NCBI GenBank assembly: GCA_965178125.1
Contig: OZ237764.1
Span: forward strand, 744,001-808,000
Length of the DNA stretch: 64,000 nt
Reading direction: 5' to 3'
Source: Bilabrum cf. latius
Taxonomy: Eukaryota > Bigyra: Bicosoecida > Bigyra > Bicosoecida
The notes beneath the pieces were generated by a model, which worked only from the letters and a program-made list of their open reading frames with translations, ran no database searches and was not told where the DNA came from. Below, one piece after another: positions 35,962-47,608 of the stretch. The stretch's first letter is position 1. Each line of letters starts with the position of its first letter. A program made the position numbers and the translations under genes.

Positions 35962-36724
35962 GGCTTTCTTCTACTCGCCCTCCATTGGGTCCCTGCTATC
36001 AATCTGCCAAACCGCAAAGTTGCACCGCTTGTGCGGCTCCGAGTTTAGCTCCAAGACGCGGACAAAATTGCATTCAGCTCCTGGACTGATGGCACTCCTC
36101 CACTTGGCGACAGTTCCGCTGGCTATAGCAGGCGTGTGGTACCTCGGCAGGGGGGCTGAAGCGTCTGGGAAGCTCATGTATGTCGTCTCGCGAGGCGCAC
36201 TCGAGGTGAAGGGATACGATTGGGAGCACAGCAGGGTGGATTGGAAGTCTATCAAGTTCGGTGTGCGACCTGCAGTATTGTTAGCTTCATTAGGGGTAGC
36301 GAAGGTGGCAGACACCTCGTTACGGCGATACTTGATAGCTCCTACACGGCTAATCAATGCCCAGTTAGCGGAACGAGTGTGGCGGGACGCCTTTTTGCAG
36401 CGGAAGCTTACATTAAGGGAAGCTTGGAAGAGTCTTGGGCCAAGCGCGACGAATCCATCCATCATGCAGTTTGTGCGGCGGCATGGAGCCAGGCTTGCGA
36501 TTGGGGGGGTCTCCATCATTTGCGGTGGGATTTTCTTCTCCTTGACCTTGCCGTACCTGGAGGCCCCGTTTGTAGTGAAAGGCAAGCCAGTCATTGACAT
36601 GCAACGGGCTAGGAATAGGCAATTCAAGCGAGAACGCAACGAGCGGATATTGGAAGAGGGCAAGGAGCAGGGCGGATACAAGAAGGAGCACGCCATGTCG
36701 AGCCGAGTTGGCCCGTCTGGGTGA
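35960..36724 (+). CDS. Unrecognised small membrane protein with two TM segments
   Basis: The frame runs from ATG 35960 to TGA 36722-36724 (254 aa) with no TAG; an alternative start is ATG 36089 (MALLHLATVPLAIAGVWYLG), which begins directly at the first membrane segment. The middle is a charged, helical region (DWEHSRVDWKSIKFGVRPAV, LRRYLIAPTRLINAQLAERV). A second membrane segment (ARLAIGGVSIICGGIFFSL) is followed by a basic, coiled tail (RARNRQFKRERNERILEEG). The layout would fit a mitochondrial or ER membrane protein, but I do not recognise it. It is head-to-head with TRMT2A: the two proposed ATGs share the palindrome CCATGG, so one of the two starts is probably further in. Confidence 0.65.
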   Translation: MAFFYSPSIGSLLSICQTAKLHRLCGSEFSSKTRTKLHSAPGLMALLHLATVPLAIAGVWYLGRGAEASGKLMYVVSRGALEVKGYDWEHSRVDWKSIKFGVRPAVLLASLGVAKVADTSLRRYLIAPTRLINAQLAERVWRDAFLQRKLTLREAWKSLGPSATNPSIMQFVRRHGARLAIGGVSIICGGIFFSLTLPYLEAPFVVKGKPVIDMQRARNRQFKRERNERILEEGKEQGGYKKEHAMSSRVGPSG

Positions 36725-36881
36725 CTGGAATCCTTTGGTGAATGCATGTTGAACAGATCCCAGTGCGACGGAAATGTAGAGTTAGACATAACGACTGGAG
36801 CGATCGGCCGCCCTTTCGTACACGTACATGCAACCTAGAACCGGTCCAACGGAGACCCGCGCCACTGCCCCTGTTCACTGT

Positions 36882-39800
36882 TCACTCCACGTCTGGGAGA
36901 CTCGACCTGCACACAGGGCACTCTTGCTTGACGCCCATCCACTCCCTGAGGCACTCCGCGTGAAAGAGGTGGTGACACGGAGTCACCATGTACTAGCCCC
37001 TCTGCAGCGGCAGCTCCATTGGCTCGAGGCACACAACGCACGTGGGCTGGGAGGACTCGCCCCCGCCGGCATCCCCCGCACCAGCACTCGCACCCGCGTC
37101 AGCACTTGCACCGGCCGCGCTGGAAGGTCCTGCCCCCGAAGCCCCGTCTCTTGCACCCTCCCGCCCTGCATTGGCCCTCTGTCTCCCCAGCCGCATGGAG
37201 GCCCCCCCCGGCGCGCCCCCCTCCTCCACGTCACCGTGCCCGCCCTGCCTCGCACCCCCACCCACGCCTCCAGGCCGCACAGCCGCACCCCCGTTGGCGC
37301 CCCCATCGGTCGCAAGGGCGGGCATGGCCTCGGCTCTCTCGGACTCCCCTGCGCGGTTGGGCTCGGGCAGCCGCGAATACACCTGCCTGCCTCCGGGGCC
37401 GCGACGCACAGCTGCGTCACCGTTGCACCAACGCCGCAGGTATCGCGACCCGCGGCGCCACACGCGGCGACCCACCCGCATAGCCCCATAGAACGACCCA
37501 ACCCAGCCAGTGTACCTCACCCCATTCGGGTCACGCCCGAACACTGCGGCGCGCCGCTCCTGCTGCTGGCCCTGTCCCTGACCCTGACCCTCGCCCCCTT
37601 CCTGCTGCTAATCTCCGCCCTCACCCTCAGCCTAGCCATCATCGCCACCTCCCTACTGCTACCCGTTGGCACCGCCCGCCCCACCACCGACTGCACCCGC
37701 GGGCGCTCCCTCGGCATCGGACTCGCTGCCCGCGGCGTCCTCGTCCACAAGCACCCGGCCGTTCTCGTCCACCTCGATCTCGCGGAAGAAATCGTACTTC
37801 CGGGGCAGGCAAATCGAGGGAACAAAGAAACGAGGCCCCAGGAACTGCTACAACAGCACCACCGTGCACTGCAGCAGCATCCATACCGAGATGGAGACAG
37901 CAAGGTGCTGGTTGTAGGCACCCACCACAATCTGTGTTACGAAGTTTACCGGGCAGCCGTAGAAGTACACCACCGGCAGCATACGAGTGAGGGTGATAGT
38001 GACAACCTGATGCGTCGGCAGCACTTCCTTCTTGTTGCTGGCCGCCTGGTGCACGATCTGTGGCACCCAGAAGCTGGAGGTGAGCACAACGAGGATGGTG
38101 ATGCCGTCCCCGGTGTAGTAGATCACCAGCATGCCCGCTATTAGGGCAGCGTAGAACTGAGCGTACACCACCCCGAGTTCTCGCCTGACGTTGTCCCAAC
38201 CTCCAGCAAATGCCTCCGGCCTCTGCGCCTTGAGGAGCGTAAGCAGGAGCCGCATCTCTAGAATGCTGAACAGCACCAGCTGGAAGAAGGCAAGGATCGC
38301 GAATGGACCCAGGAGACTGCCCCCGATCACGGAGAAAGTGATGTGGATCAGGGTAAGGAAGGCGTCCTGCAGGGCTTGGATCCCCACGCTCATCATGCTG
38401 GAGCCCTCCGCCACTCTGGAGTGCATCATGGCGCTGTACAGGTGCGCGAGGGTCAGCCCCACCTGCACCACCACAGCCACGGTGGAGATCATCGCATAGG
38501 CCTGCGAGTCGCGGGAGAGTCGATCCACATTGATCAATACGGCCGCGGTGGTTATGTTTGCGCTGTAGTTGCAGTTGGGGGAGCCCACTGTTCCCTGGAA
38601 CACGTCGACCTGGGGGCCGGTGAAGCCCTTGCGGCCCGAGATGCGCTCAAAGCCGATGGACCCGTGGAGGGAGTGCATCACGGCACGGGCTCGGGCCCTG
38701 GCCGCGGTAAGGGCCTTTTCTGCCTGTTCCCTGGTGACTGCCACCCCATCACCTTGTTCCTTGGAGGAACCGGGGTCGTTCTCCCCCTCCAGAAGTCGAG
38801 ACGAAACCGCAGGGCGCAGAGAGGCCGCCCTGGCCAAAGTCGCGTCCAGCGATCCGATTCCGACCGCAATCTTGTTGTCATCCCCTGATCCTGCCTCCGT
38901 CCCGGCTCCTGCAGCTCCCATCGGCCCAGGTCCCGAGATGATGGAGGCTGATGCCATGCCTTTGCCGGCCGGCCGGAAGGACAGGGGCACCGATTTTGAG
39001 GCAGGCGCACTCTTAGAGCTCGAGGGACCACCACTCTCAGGGAACAGGACCTCGTCAGGGAACACGCGCGGGGCTCCCTGGGGCACGACGCCCCGCTCCC
39101 CCCTGACCCCTTCCGACGTCGCCTGCAGCATGGCCAGGACGCTCACTGCCACGTGTGCCGAGCCGCGGCGTAGGGAGCCAGCTCCCCTGGCAGAGGACGA
39201 AGCGGCGCGGGCAACACCGGCGGCAAAGTGGTGGACCATGCTCCTCGCGTGTGCCGTCCACGCCGCAGAGTCCAGCCAGCTGGCTCCAGAGTCGAGGGGG
39301 AGGGGAATGTCCGGTGCAAGCGTGGAATCGGCCATGAGCCGCCTGCCCCTACCCGGACTCGAACCTGCGCCTGCCCCCTCTTCAATCGCTTGCATGGCCC
39401 TAATCCTATGCTCGGCCAGGTACACTTCGTCTATCAGGATGGGCATGGCCTGTGCCCGCACCACCATCTGGCAGCGGGACCCCACCTCGGGGGCATTGAG
39501 GGTCCATTCGGGGTGCTCACTGGCGTCGAAATCAGAAGCGGAGGAGGAGGACTGGAGAACTCGCCCGTGAGCAGGACCCGCCACCGTGAGACCGTCCATC
39601 TGTGTGCACTCGTCACATGGAGAGTGCCTACCCTCGAGGTGGTGGGCGCGGCCCCCTTTCGGGTCGTGGTCGAAGCCGCCCTTGGGCTGCATCTGCATCA
39701 GGTGCTGGCCCAGGATCGCATCCACACTGACATCTTGCGGATTCTCGACATCGTCATCATGATCATCATCGCGAGTGCTTGCATCGCTGCCAGTCCCGCC

Positions 39801-40538
39801 ATCACTGCCAGTCGTGTCCTAGCCACTACCCCCGTTACTACTGGCACCCTCCCTACCTAACTTTGAGTCTTCCTTGAGGCGCTTTTTCATGTCGCCGGCG
39901 GGTCTGTTCTTGGCGCGGATCAGCAGCTCGAACCTGTGTGGGGCGGAGGCCATCACCAGCTCGCCAGTGGCAGGCATGTAGGTACCTATCATGCGCCGCG
40001 TGGCGATTCCTGGCAGGCGGATGGGATCCAAAGGTGAAAAATGGCCATCTACGACATCTGCAACCAATTCAAGGCCGCCATGTACCTGCAAAACACCCGG
40101 CTGGGAGGTCGGAAACGACTGCACCGAAATGAGCGATTGGCCGTGGCTGGGGGGGATCCCAAGCTGGTGCTTCGGAGCAGACCCATTGAATAACACCATT
40201 GCTGAAATATTCCACGGCGAGTCCTTTCGATACAACCCCATGCCAAAATCGCCTTTATACAGCCCGAAAAAATGGCCAGTTATGTTGTTGTCGTGCGTAA
40301 GCAGCCCCCGGGCTCGATTCAACTCCTCCTCTACCCAAGGCGCACCTCCCCCGGTGTACTCGCCCGGCACAACACTTGTATCGCCCTCCTCACCATCCTT
40401 CTTGTCGGATTTACGGAGGCCAAGCGCCTCCAGCACCCCGTCATCCGTCAGAAACATACTAACGATAAAAAACGAGAAGATAGCTGCGACAAAGTACTAC
40501 CTTCGTCTCTGCTGGTTATCATCATCATCTAGTTGCAT
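36882..40538 (-). CDS. Transmembrane RING E3 ubiquitin ligase, Tul1/FLY (DSC complex) type
   Basis: A single exon of 1,219 codons runs from ATG 40538 to TGA 36882-36884. It has eight TAGs: 40497, 39819, 37848, 37659, 37653, 37632, 37608 and 36993. The N-terminus has a membrane anchor (YFVAAIFSFFIVSMFL) preceded by a TAG. A long lumenal region follows, then at least six membrane segments (for example AFLTLIHITFSVIGGSLLG, GITILVVLTSSFWV). The stretch after them, QFLGPRFFVPSICLPRKYDF, is characteristic of Tul1/FLY ligases. The C-terminal RING-H2 reads CVVCLEP, then CHHLFHAECLREWM, then CPVC; TAG 36993 lies inside it. These ligases act in Golgi/endosome membranes and ubiquitinate membrane proteins. 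With a stop at 37848 the RING would be lost and the ligase inactive, so readthrough is essential. Confidence 0.92.
37608..37661 (-). other. Gln-rich tract mixing TAG and CAG codons
   Basis: In the RING-ligase frame, four TAGs (37659, 37653, 37632, 37608) occur within 18 codons, interleaved with CAG as TAG-CAG-TAG and TAG-CAG-CAG. The tract is followed by a (CAG-GGN)-rich Gln/Gly run. Mixing of TAG with CAG in a simple-sequence Gln run is what a TAG=Gln code predicts. Confidence 0.93.
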
Positions 40539-40958
40539 AATTTTGTACCGATAATTCGATACTCGGTGAGGTGAAATGCTTTTTTTGCGGTCAGGCGCGG
40601 GCTTTTCCTGGTCAGCAAAATATGAAGATAAAGCCAAATTGTGGCGTGTGCGGGACCCTTCGGCCCAGGCGGCCGTTGATTGGATGGGATTACCTAGGGC
40701 CTGACCGTATTCTTAATGGGAGTACGGAACACTTGATGGCGAATCCTCGCCCCTCGTGAGGTCCCCCCAGGCTCGGGAACGGCCCGTGGTCCTGGCTTGA
40801 TTGAGACGTTTGGTTGCAACCGCCTTGCGGCTTTGAAGCTGCAGGTCCAGCGATACTACATCCGCCCTGGGTTTCTGTTGAGCCTGTAATTCCCCCAGTC
40901 TGAGCTGCTTCTAAACTTTACCATAGCGTCTGCTCCGCCAGGTGACACCGTCTTTGAC
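40539..40958. promoter_or_regulatory. Divergent intergenic region, RING ligase and UNC-50
   Basis: About 420 bp separate the minus-strand RING ligase start from the plus-strand UNC-50 start. Both promoters should lie here. I see no other gene. Confidence 0.5.
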
Positions 40959-41826
40959 ATGGAGCTTCCTGGCTTCGCACCCCACGTCGTAGCTGCCGGG
41001 CTGGCTCCAGCTACGTCAAGCAACTTTTTGCGACGATTATGGCGATAGGACATCGATGTAGATAGCTCAGTTTATTAGATTGAATAGTTGCTCCGACTAA
41101 ACCCGGATCGAGTGTGAGAGAAGCCTGCCAGAGACGCACTTTGCGAACTGCAGAGTCCTAACATTGCTTGTTTGAGTGATCATGCGACTCCATTGGCATT
41201 TATTGATGAGCTTGTATTCCGTATCGTTGCGCAGATACAAGCTAACGTAGCATCAAAAGCAGACCAGGAACCAGTGGTCTCGCGAGGACCCTGGGTTCAC
41301 CGCTATCGTGTGCGCGCTAACGGCCGGAACGGCCATTGCTTGGGGATTTGCATGTGGGGGCGGAATTTGGGGTGCGCTGCGCAGCTTGCTCGTGCTGGTT
41401 GCTGCGTTCACCGTCGGCGGGGCGCTGGTTGCAACGTTGCACTGGCAGGTGACGAACAAATGCCTGCGGGCGCCGACCCAGCCGCATGCAGTGGAGCAGG
41501 TTGTGGAGTGGGGCTTTTGCTTCGACGTGCACGCCAACTCTTGGGTCCCCATGGCGGCCATCGGGCTGGTGGGGCACTTGCTCCTGCTGCCACTCACCCT
41601 GAGGCCGGGGCTGCTCCCCGTTCTGGTGGCCAACTCAGTCATGGCCGTGGCGGCCGGTGCGTATGTGCATGTTACATTCAGGGGGTTCTCGATCCTGCCA
41701 TTTTTGGATCGCGTGAATTCGTACCTGTATCCGCTGGTGGCGGTAGCGGCTGTGTGGGCGCTCAGCATCGCTCTGGGCTGGAATGCGAGCTTCTTGTTGC
41801 GGTGGATTCTGGTTGGAATTGCGTAA
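40959..41826 (+). CDS. UNC50: UNC-50 family Golgi membrane protein
   Basis: Exon 1 (40959-41057) gives FLRRLWR-Q-DID, matching the family's LRRLFRFRQMDFE, with Q from TAG 41046-41048. Exon 2 (from about 41177) gives HWHLLMSLYS, RRYKLT-Q-HQKQTRNQW with Q from TAG 41248-41250, then SREDPGF. It continues with VEWGFCFDVHANSW and YVHVTFRGFSILPFL, both diagnostic, and five membrane segments, ending with LALGWN-like SIALGWN and TAA 41824-41826. The splice between the exons could not be placed exactly: the GTAGAT donor at 41058 and available AGs do not agree in phase. UNC-50 proteins sit in the Golgi/ER and help receptor trafficking. The next gene starts about 100 bp downstream on the same strand. 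Confidence 0.88.
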
Positions 41827-41924
41827 TGTAAAGGGAATGAGCTCATACCTGCGCCAGTATTCCGCTGCTTTTGCCAGCCGTGGGAGCAATGCAGCTTCGC
41901 CGCAACCCCCGCACCGAACCCAAG

Positions 41925-44900
41925 ATGAAGGTTCGTATCATCCGGAGCCGAATCGGAGAGACAATTCTCCGTTCACAATTCACTCCGCTGGCAGCCAAGA
42001 GGAGAATGAGTGGATCCAACAAAGTCGGGCTGAATAGTATTCACTAGTTACATGGTGATATTGAGGGTCAGCTTCCCGTTTTGGACTTACATGTGAAGGG
42101 CCTCACGGTTCTGGGACGGAGTGCGGCGGTTGCGGAGGAAGACGTGAACGCGTTTTCTGTCTTGTGTCAATGCAGGTGTGACGCATCATAGCCTGTAAAA
42201 CTACTTGATAATGTTTCAGCTACCTTTCCTAGCGGGGAACTCACGCTGGTAAGCTCTCAGATGACGTCCGCATGCCGGTTGACAAGCCACGTCGCTCCTC
42301 GAGCTTTGCATCGGAATATCTTATTGCGCACACCCTGATACCGACTCGCAGGTGATTGCGCCTCCAGGAGCAGGTAAAACTACTCTACTTCGCACATTGT
42401 CCGGAGCCATGGAGATGAAACCGACATCGGAGCTCGAACAAGCCATGACCAACCCACCGTCCGCTCCTGTAGCCTTCGGCGAGTACACCCTCGGCGGCAA
42501 GTCGGCCCTGGAGCTCGGTGGCTCCCGTGTAAGCAGACTTGTCAGCCGTGTAGTTCAAGATGATGAACACTACGGGCTTATCACCGTGCGGGAAACGGCA
42601 GAGCTTGCCGTGCGCCTGAGCAATCCACCGGAATCACCGGAGCAGAAGACGGCGGCCGGAGTGGACCCTGCCGAAACACCAGCGCAGGAAGCTGCCAGGA
42701 AGGCTGCACTTTTGCTTGAAGAGCTCGGTATTGATAATGTTGCCGATACTGTTCTCGGGAATGAGACCGTTCGTGGCGTCAGCGGTGGCGAGGTGAGAGT
42801 GTCGCCTTGTCCGTTCCACAGCAAACATTGTTGCTTCGACTTCAAGCGAAGGCGTCCCCATCCCAACTAACTTAATTTCATGATTCATTTCTCTGTCTAG
42901 TTGCGCAGGCGAAGCGCGTCACGATCATGGAGGCTCTTGCGACCCCCTTAAGAGCCCTGGTGCTGGACGACGCCTCGAACGGCCTGGACGGTGCTCGCAC
43001 GAAGGCAATCGTCGCAAAGCTGAAGGAATTTGCTCGGGAGCTGCGGATTCCCATCGTGATGGCCCTGCAGCAGCCATCAAGGGAGGTGTTCGACCTCTTC
43101 CACCGCATCGTGCTCATGCGCCACGGCCGCGTGCTCTACGAGGGCCCGCGGGACGAGGCTGGGGCCTTCTTGGCCTCGATCGGCCTGGCGCCGCCCTCTC
43201 ACCAGTCAGTCCCCGACTGGCTGCTGGAGGTGGCATCCAGCCCCTCTTTGTTCTCTCCCTCTGTGGCCGTGCTGCAGGACGGGGCCCGCCCCGATGGTCT
43301 CGAGCGGTTCAAGTTCGCGCCGACGCTCGACGGGTCTCGGACCGGGGACCCTGCAGATTCCAAGGCGAGCGGCAAGGGAGGGGCGGCCCGCGCCTCTCCC
43401 ACCGAGGGCAAGGTGGACGCAGGATCGGATCAGTCCACCAGTGGAGTGGCCGTGCACCTGGACGAGGAGGGCGGCCTGGAAGAGGAGCTGGCCTCTGCCG
43501 CCTCGGGGCGCGGGGAGCTGCCCGGGTTCGACCCCCTGGCGGCGGTGCAGGCGCTCCCCGCCCTCACCACGCGGGGCATCTCTGAGCACTTCTATGCCAA
43601 GTGGGCCCCTGCCAGGCCAGCGGCGGGTCGTCCTGCGGGCGGGAGGATCCCCGGGGTCCGGCTGGCGGCAGCGGCCCCCGTGCAGCATCCCAAGGAGCTG
43701 GCCTGGCCCAAGAGCCAGGCCACGGACCTCCTCTTCGGGGAGGGATACGCGGCTGATTCGTGCACTCAGATGGGTCTCCTGCTATGGAGAGACACGATGC
43801 TCATGCTCAGGGACACGGAGTTCCTGGCCACGCACCTCGTGAACTCGGTCATCGTGGCGCTGCTGCTGGGCGGCGTCTTCTACCAGCTGGGACAGGAGGA
43901 CTTCCAGCAGTACGTGTCGCTGATCTTCTTCGCGTCGCTGTTCCTTGGTATGGGCAATTTCAGTTCACTTCCGGTTACTATTTAGTACCGGGCTGTGGCG
44001 GACAAGCAGGTGCTGGCGGGCATGTACCACCCGACGCTGTACGCTCTGTCACAGGCGCTCGTCAGCATCCCGATCGCCGTCCTGGAGACGCTCATCTTCA
44101 TCTCGATCGTGTACTGGATGTGCGGGTTTGCCAATGATGTCGGTCGTTTCCTCATCATGGCGGCCATGTCTCTCTCGATCAACCTGTTCATGGCGGCGTA
44201 CTTCCGGTCCGTCGCGTGGATCAGCGGCAATGCGGGATTCGCTGCGGCACAGGGCATGGCCATCGGCCCCTTCGCGCTACTAATGGTTACCAATGGCTTC
44301 GTGGTGACCCGCGAGAACCTGTCGGATGCCCTCTGGTGGTTCAGCTACGTCAACCCGCTGGCATACGGCATCAGGGGACTGGTGGTGAACGAGTTCTCGG
44401 ATCCCAGCTACGACAACTAGATCCCGATCGTGGAGGAGTCCGTCCTACCCAACGGCACGCAGGTCACCAGCATCCTGGGCACGAGGCGCATCGGCGACGC
44501 CTACCTCGAGTCGTATGACATGCCCACGGAGGACTGGAGCTTCTGGATCACGCTGGGCTTCCTGGTGGTGCTCGGCGAGATGCTGCTCTGCGTGGCGGGA
44601 GGCACCACTGCCTACAGCTGCATCCGGACGTACGGATCAAGGGGCACTGCCCGGGAGGAGAACACCAAGGAGGAGGAAAAGGCCGCGCGGAAGATCTCCA
44701 AGAGAGTCATTGACGGGGTTGCATCAGGCAGGCTCACCCCCGAGATCGAGATGGCGAGGGCAAGGAGCTCCCCCTCGGAGGAAGCTGCCCGCGGGAAGGC
44801 CAGCGGCGCATCGGCTGGTTCGACCCACGGCAGCTCCATGGTGTGGGACAACGTCAAGTACACTGTCAAGCTGACTGACGGCTCTGACAAGACTCTCCTG

Positions 44901-46709
44901 CACGGCATCTCGGGCTGGGCCAAGCCGGGCCAGATCACTGCGCTGCTGGGCGAGTCTGGTGCGGGCAAGAGCACGCTGCTGGACTGCCTGGCGGGCCGCA
45001 AGAACCAGGGCAAGCTCGAGGGCTCGATCCTGCTGGACGGCAAGCCCGCCACTCGGGATGCCATCAACCTCGTGGCATCGTACGTGGAGCAGTTCGACCA
45101 CCACGTGCCGCAGCAGACCGTCAGGGAGGCCCTCGAGTTCTCGGCAGACCTGCGGCTCCCCGCGGGCACCCCTGCCAGTGAGCGAGCCAAGGTGGTCGAA
45201 CGCGTGCTGGACCTGCTGGAGCTGACCAGCATCCAGAACTCGAGGATCGGCCTGCCCGGGGCCAGCGGCATCAGCGCGGGCGAGAGAAAACGGCTGTCGA
45301 TCGCGGTGGAGCTCGTGTCCCAGCCGAGGATCATCTTCCTGGACGAGCCCACGACCGGGCTGTCTAGCCTGCAGGCACTGGGGCTCATGAGGGCTTTGAG
45401 GAGGATCGCCGATGCGGGGCACTCGATCGTGGCCACGGTGCACCAGCCCAGTGCCTCCATCTTCTTTTAGATGGACAGGCTGCTGCTGCTGCGGAGGGGC
45501 GGCGCCACTGTGTATTTTGGCCCCCTGGGTGACAAGGGCTCTGCTCTGATCAAATACATGGAGAGCTGCAAGGGGGTGAGGCCGCTGCCGCTGGGCACCA
45601 ACCCGGCCGACTGGATGCTCGAGGTCGTGGGCGAGGCGGGGAGGGCCAGCCAGGGCAAGGGAGGGGAGGCGGGGGACATCGAGAGCAAGGGAGAGACCGT
45701 CCCGGATCTAGCCGTTCAGTTCGATGGATCGCAGGCCGCCAACGTGATGAAGGCGGGCCTGGCCGCCCTGAGGTCGGGTGAGGGGCTGAGCGCCGCCCCC
45801 GCCGCGCCCGAGCACCCCAGCTGGCTGCAAGAGTTTGGCGTCGTCATGAGCCGAACAGCCACGGTGTCGTGGCGGGACGTTGACTACAACACTTCGAGGA
45901 CGATCGCAGTGCCCTTTTTGGCCACCATGTTTGGGCTGACGTTCCTGCAGCTGGACGACGTGGACCAGGCGGGGGTGTTCTCCGTCATCGGGGCGTCCTT
46001 CATGGGAGCGACTTTCCTGGCCATCGTGCTGCTCAACCTGTCCATCCCGCCGCTGATGACGGTGAGGCCTTCTCTATACCGCGAGCTGGACGCGGGTTTC
46101 TTCACGCCCGAGTCGTGGGCGCTTGCAACAACCCTCATGGAGGTGCCGTGGGTGGCATGCCTCTCTGCTGCGTTCTCCGCCATCCTCTACTTTATGGTGG
46201 GACTGGACCCGGCCAACTACGGGGAGTTCTACGCCACTCTGCTGACCCTGTCGCTGGCCATGACCATGATGGGGCACGCCGTAGCCATGGGAAGCGGCTC
46301 TTAGCAGACAGCTACTGCCATCGCTGGGTCTAGTTCCTCCATTATGTTCCTCTTCGGGGGCTTCTTGGTGACTGGGCCCGACATGGACCCGGGGTGGAAA
46401 TGGCTGCACTACATCGTGCCCATCAGGTACGGACTAGCCGGGCTCGTTACACCAGCCTTCCACTGTCCGGAGGAGGGGCTGGAAGGGCCCGACATGCCCG
46501 CGGGGGAGCGAGGCCCTTGCTCGACTGTGACGATTGTGAGGGATGGGCAGCTGCAGGCGGGCGTGGTCAAGTCCGACTACATCGATAACTTCATGGGGTT
46601 CCGGTTCGATGACATCGGGTTCTACACTGGGATGCTGGTGGGGTACTTTGTGCTGTTCGCGGCGCTCAAGATGCTGCTGCTCCGATTCGTGAGGCACCAG
46701 AGCAGGTGA
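41925..46709 (+). CDS. PDR-type (ABCG full-size) ABC transporter
   Basis: Exons 41925-42248, 42352-42792 and 42909-46709 join in phase and end in TGA; ATG 42006 is an alternative start. The order is NBD-TMD-NBD-TMD, as in pleiotropic drug resistance transporters. NBD1 has PPGAGKTTLL, signature VSGGE-AKRVTI rebuilt by splicing, and LVLDDASNGLD. NBD2 has GESGAGKSTLLDCLAGR, SAGERKRLSIAVEL and IIFLDEPTTGL. TAGs are at 42045, 42189, 43983, 44418, 45468 and 46302. TAG 45468 sits in HQPSASIFF-x-MDRLLLLRRGG, where fungal PDR proteins read FEQFDRLLLL, i.e. Gln. Usual PDR size is kept only when TAGs are read through. The role is ATP-driven export of lipids or drugs across the plasma membrane. Confidence 0.95.
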
Positions 46710-47608
46710 TCCGAAAAGCATCAACATGGTGAATTTGCACAGAGCTAGAGCACTTTGCCCGCATTGAGACAAATTAGATGACGGTGAATTGCCGAGTATG
46801 AAACTGAATCTTGTAGCTCACTCGCAGAGCAGTGGCTCATTGCCAGCAGCCGTATATGAATGTGAAAGACCACGGTACTACCCAGGATCCTGCCAGTGGT
46901 CGTTTTTGAGACATCGCAACACTCCGAGCATACTCAAACTTACCCGCGACAGCCTACGGCTGGCCCTTCCCGGCACCTACCACCTCTATCCAGCATGCAG
47001 TCAGTCAGTACGATTGAGACGCTGGAGAGGGCCTGCGCAAGCGCCTGGTGTACAGCGTCACGGTCCTGTGGTTCGTGCCTCTGCCAGCACCAGGAAGCCC
47101 AGCATGATGCAGAAGGCCCAGTGCTCCGTGTGCATGTCTAACTCCGAGCATGAGCATAGTGTCTCTCCACAGCAGGAGACCCATCTGAGTGCACGAATCA
47201 GCGGCGTATCCCTCCCCAAAGAGGAGGTCCGTGGCCTGGCTCTTGGGCCAGGCCAGCTCCTTGGGATGCTGCACGGGGGCTGATGCCGCCAGCCGGACCC
47301 CGGGGATCCTCCCGCCCGCAGGACGACCCGCCGCTGGCCTGACAATGGCGGGGTCCCAGTCACAGGATCAGAGTACTTCCGAAGGTTCGTACGCCATGAT
47401 CAATTTTCGAAGATGAAATCGTAATATGCGATCCCATGAACCACAATCGTCCTGACGATAGGCAATTCAACGGCTGGTTCATTGCGATTAAGGAATTCAA
47501 TTTCCTAACCATTGTACCTTTAAACTAAGGAGCCGAGCTTCTCCCTGTGCTACGGATTGACCGAGTGCCAACGACTACGGGTCGGACAACGTGAACGCTT
47601 CGAGTATC
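46710..47608. other. Intergenic with an inverted ABC-transporter fragment
   Basis: About 900 bp between the ABC transporter and the 5-phosphatase gene. Apart from the fragment at 47150-47345 I see no gene. Confidence 0.5.
47150..47345 (-). pseudogene. Inverted partial copy of the ABCG transporter gene
   Basis: The reverse complement closely matches 43613-43810 of the neighbouring transporter (same HPKELAWPKSQATDLLFGEG, QMGLLLWRDTMLML), with a few base changes. Homology stops abruptly on both sides. It lacks all ATP-binding motifs, so it is a truncated, inverted fragment, not a gene. A short membrane-like extension before it could come from another ABCG gene. Confidence 0.9.

Noticed and set aside
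39355-39365. Pol III B-box-like GGTTCGAGTCC on the minus strand, with a TGGCCGAG A-box-like word before it
   Set aside because: It lies inside the RING-ligase coding frame, and the flanks form neither a T-stem nor an acceptor stem.
42352-46709. Reading each TAG-bounded ORF as a separate gene or the set as a decayed pseudogene
   Set aside because: The same pattern appears in nearly every gene, only TAG is involved, frames never shift at the TAGs, and conserved motifs continue across them. Pseudogenes would also show TAA, TGA and frameshifts.
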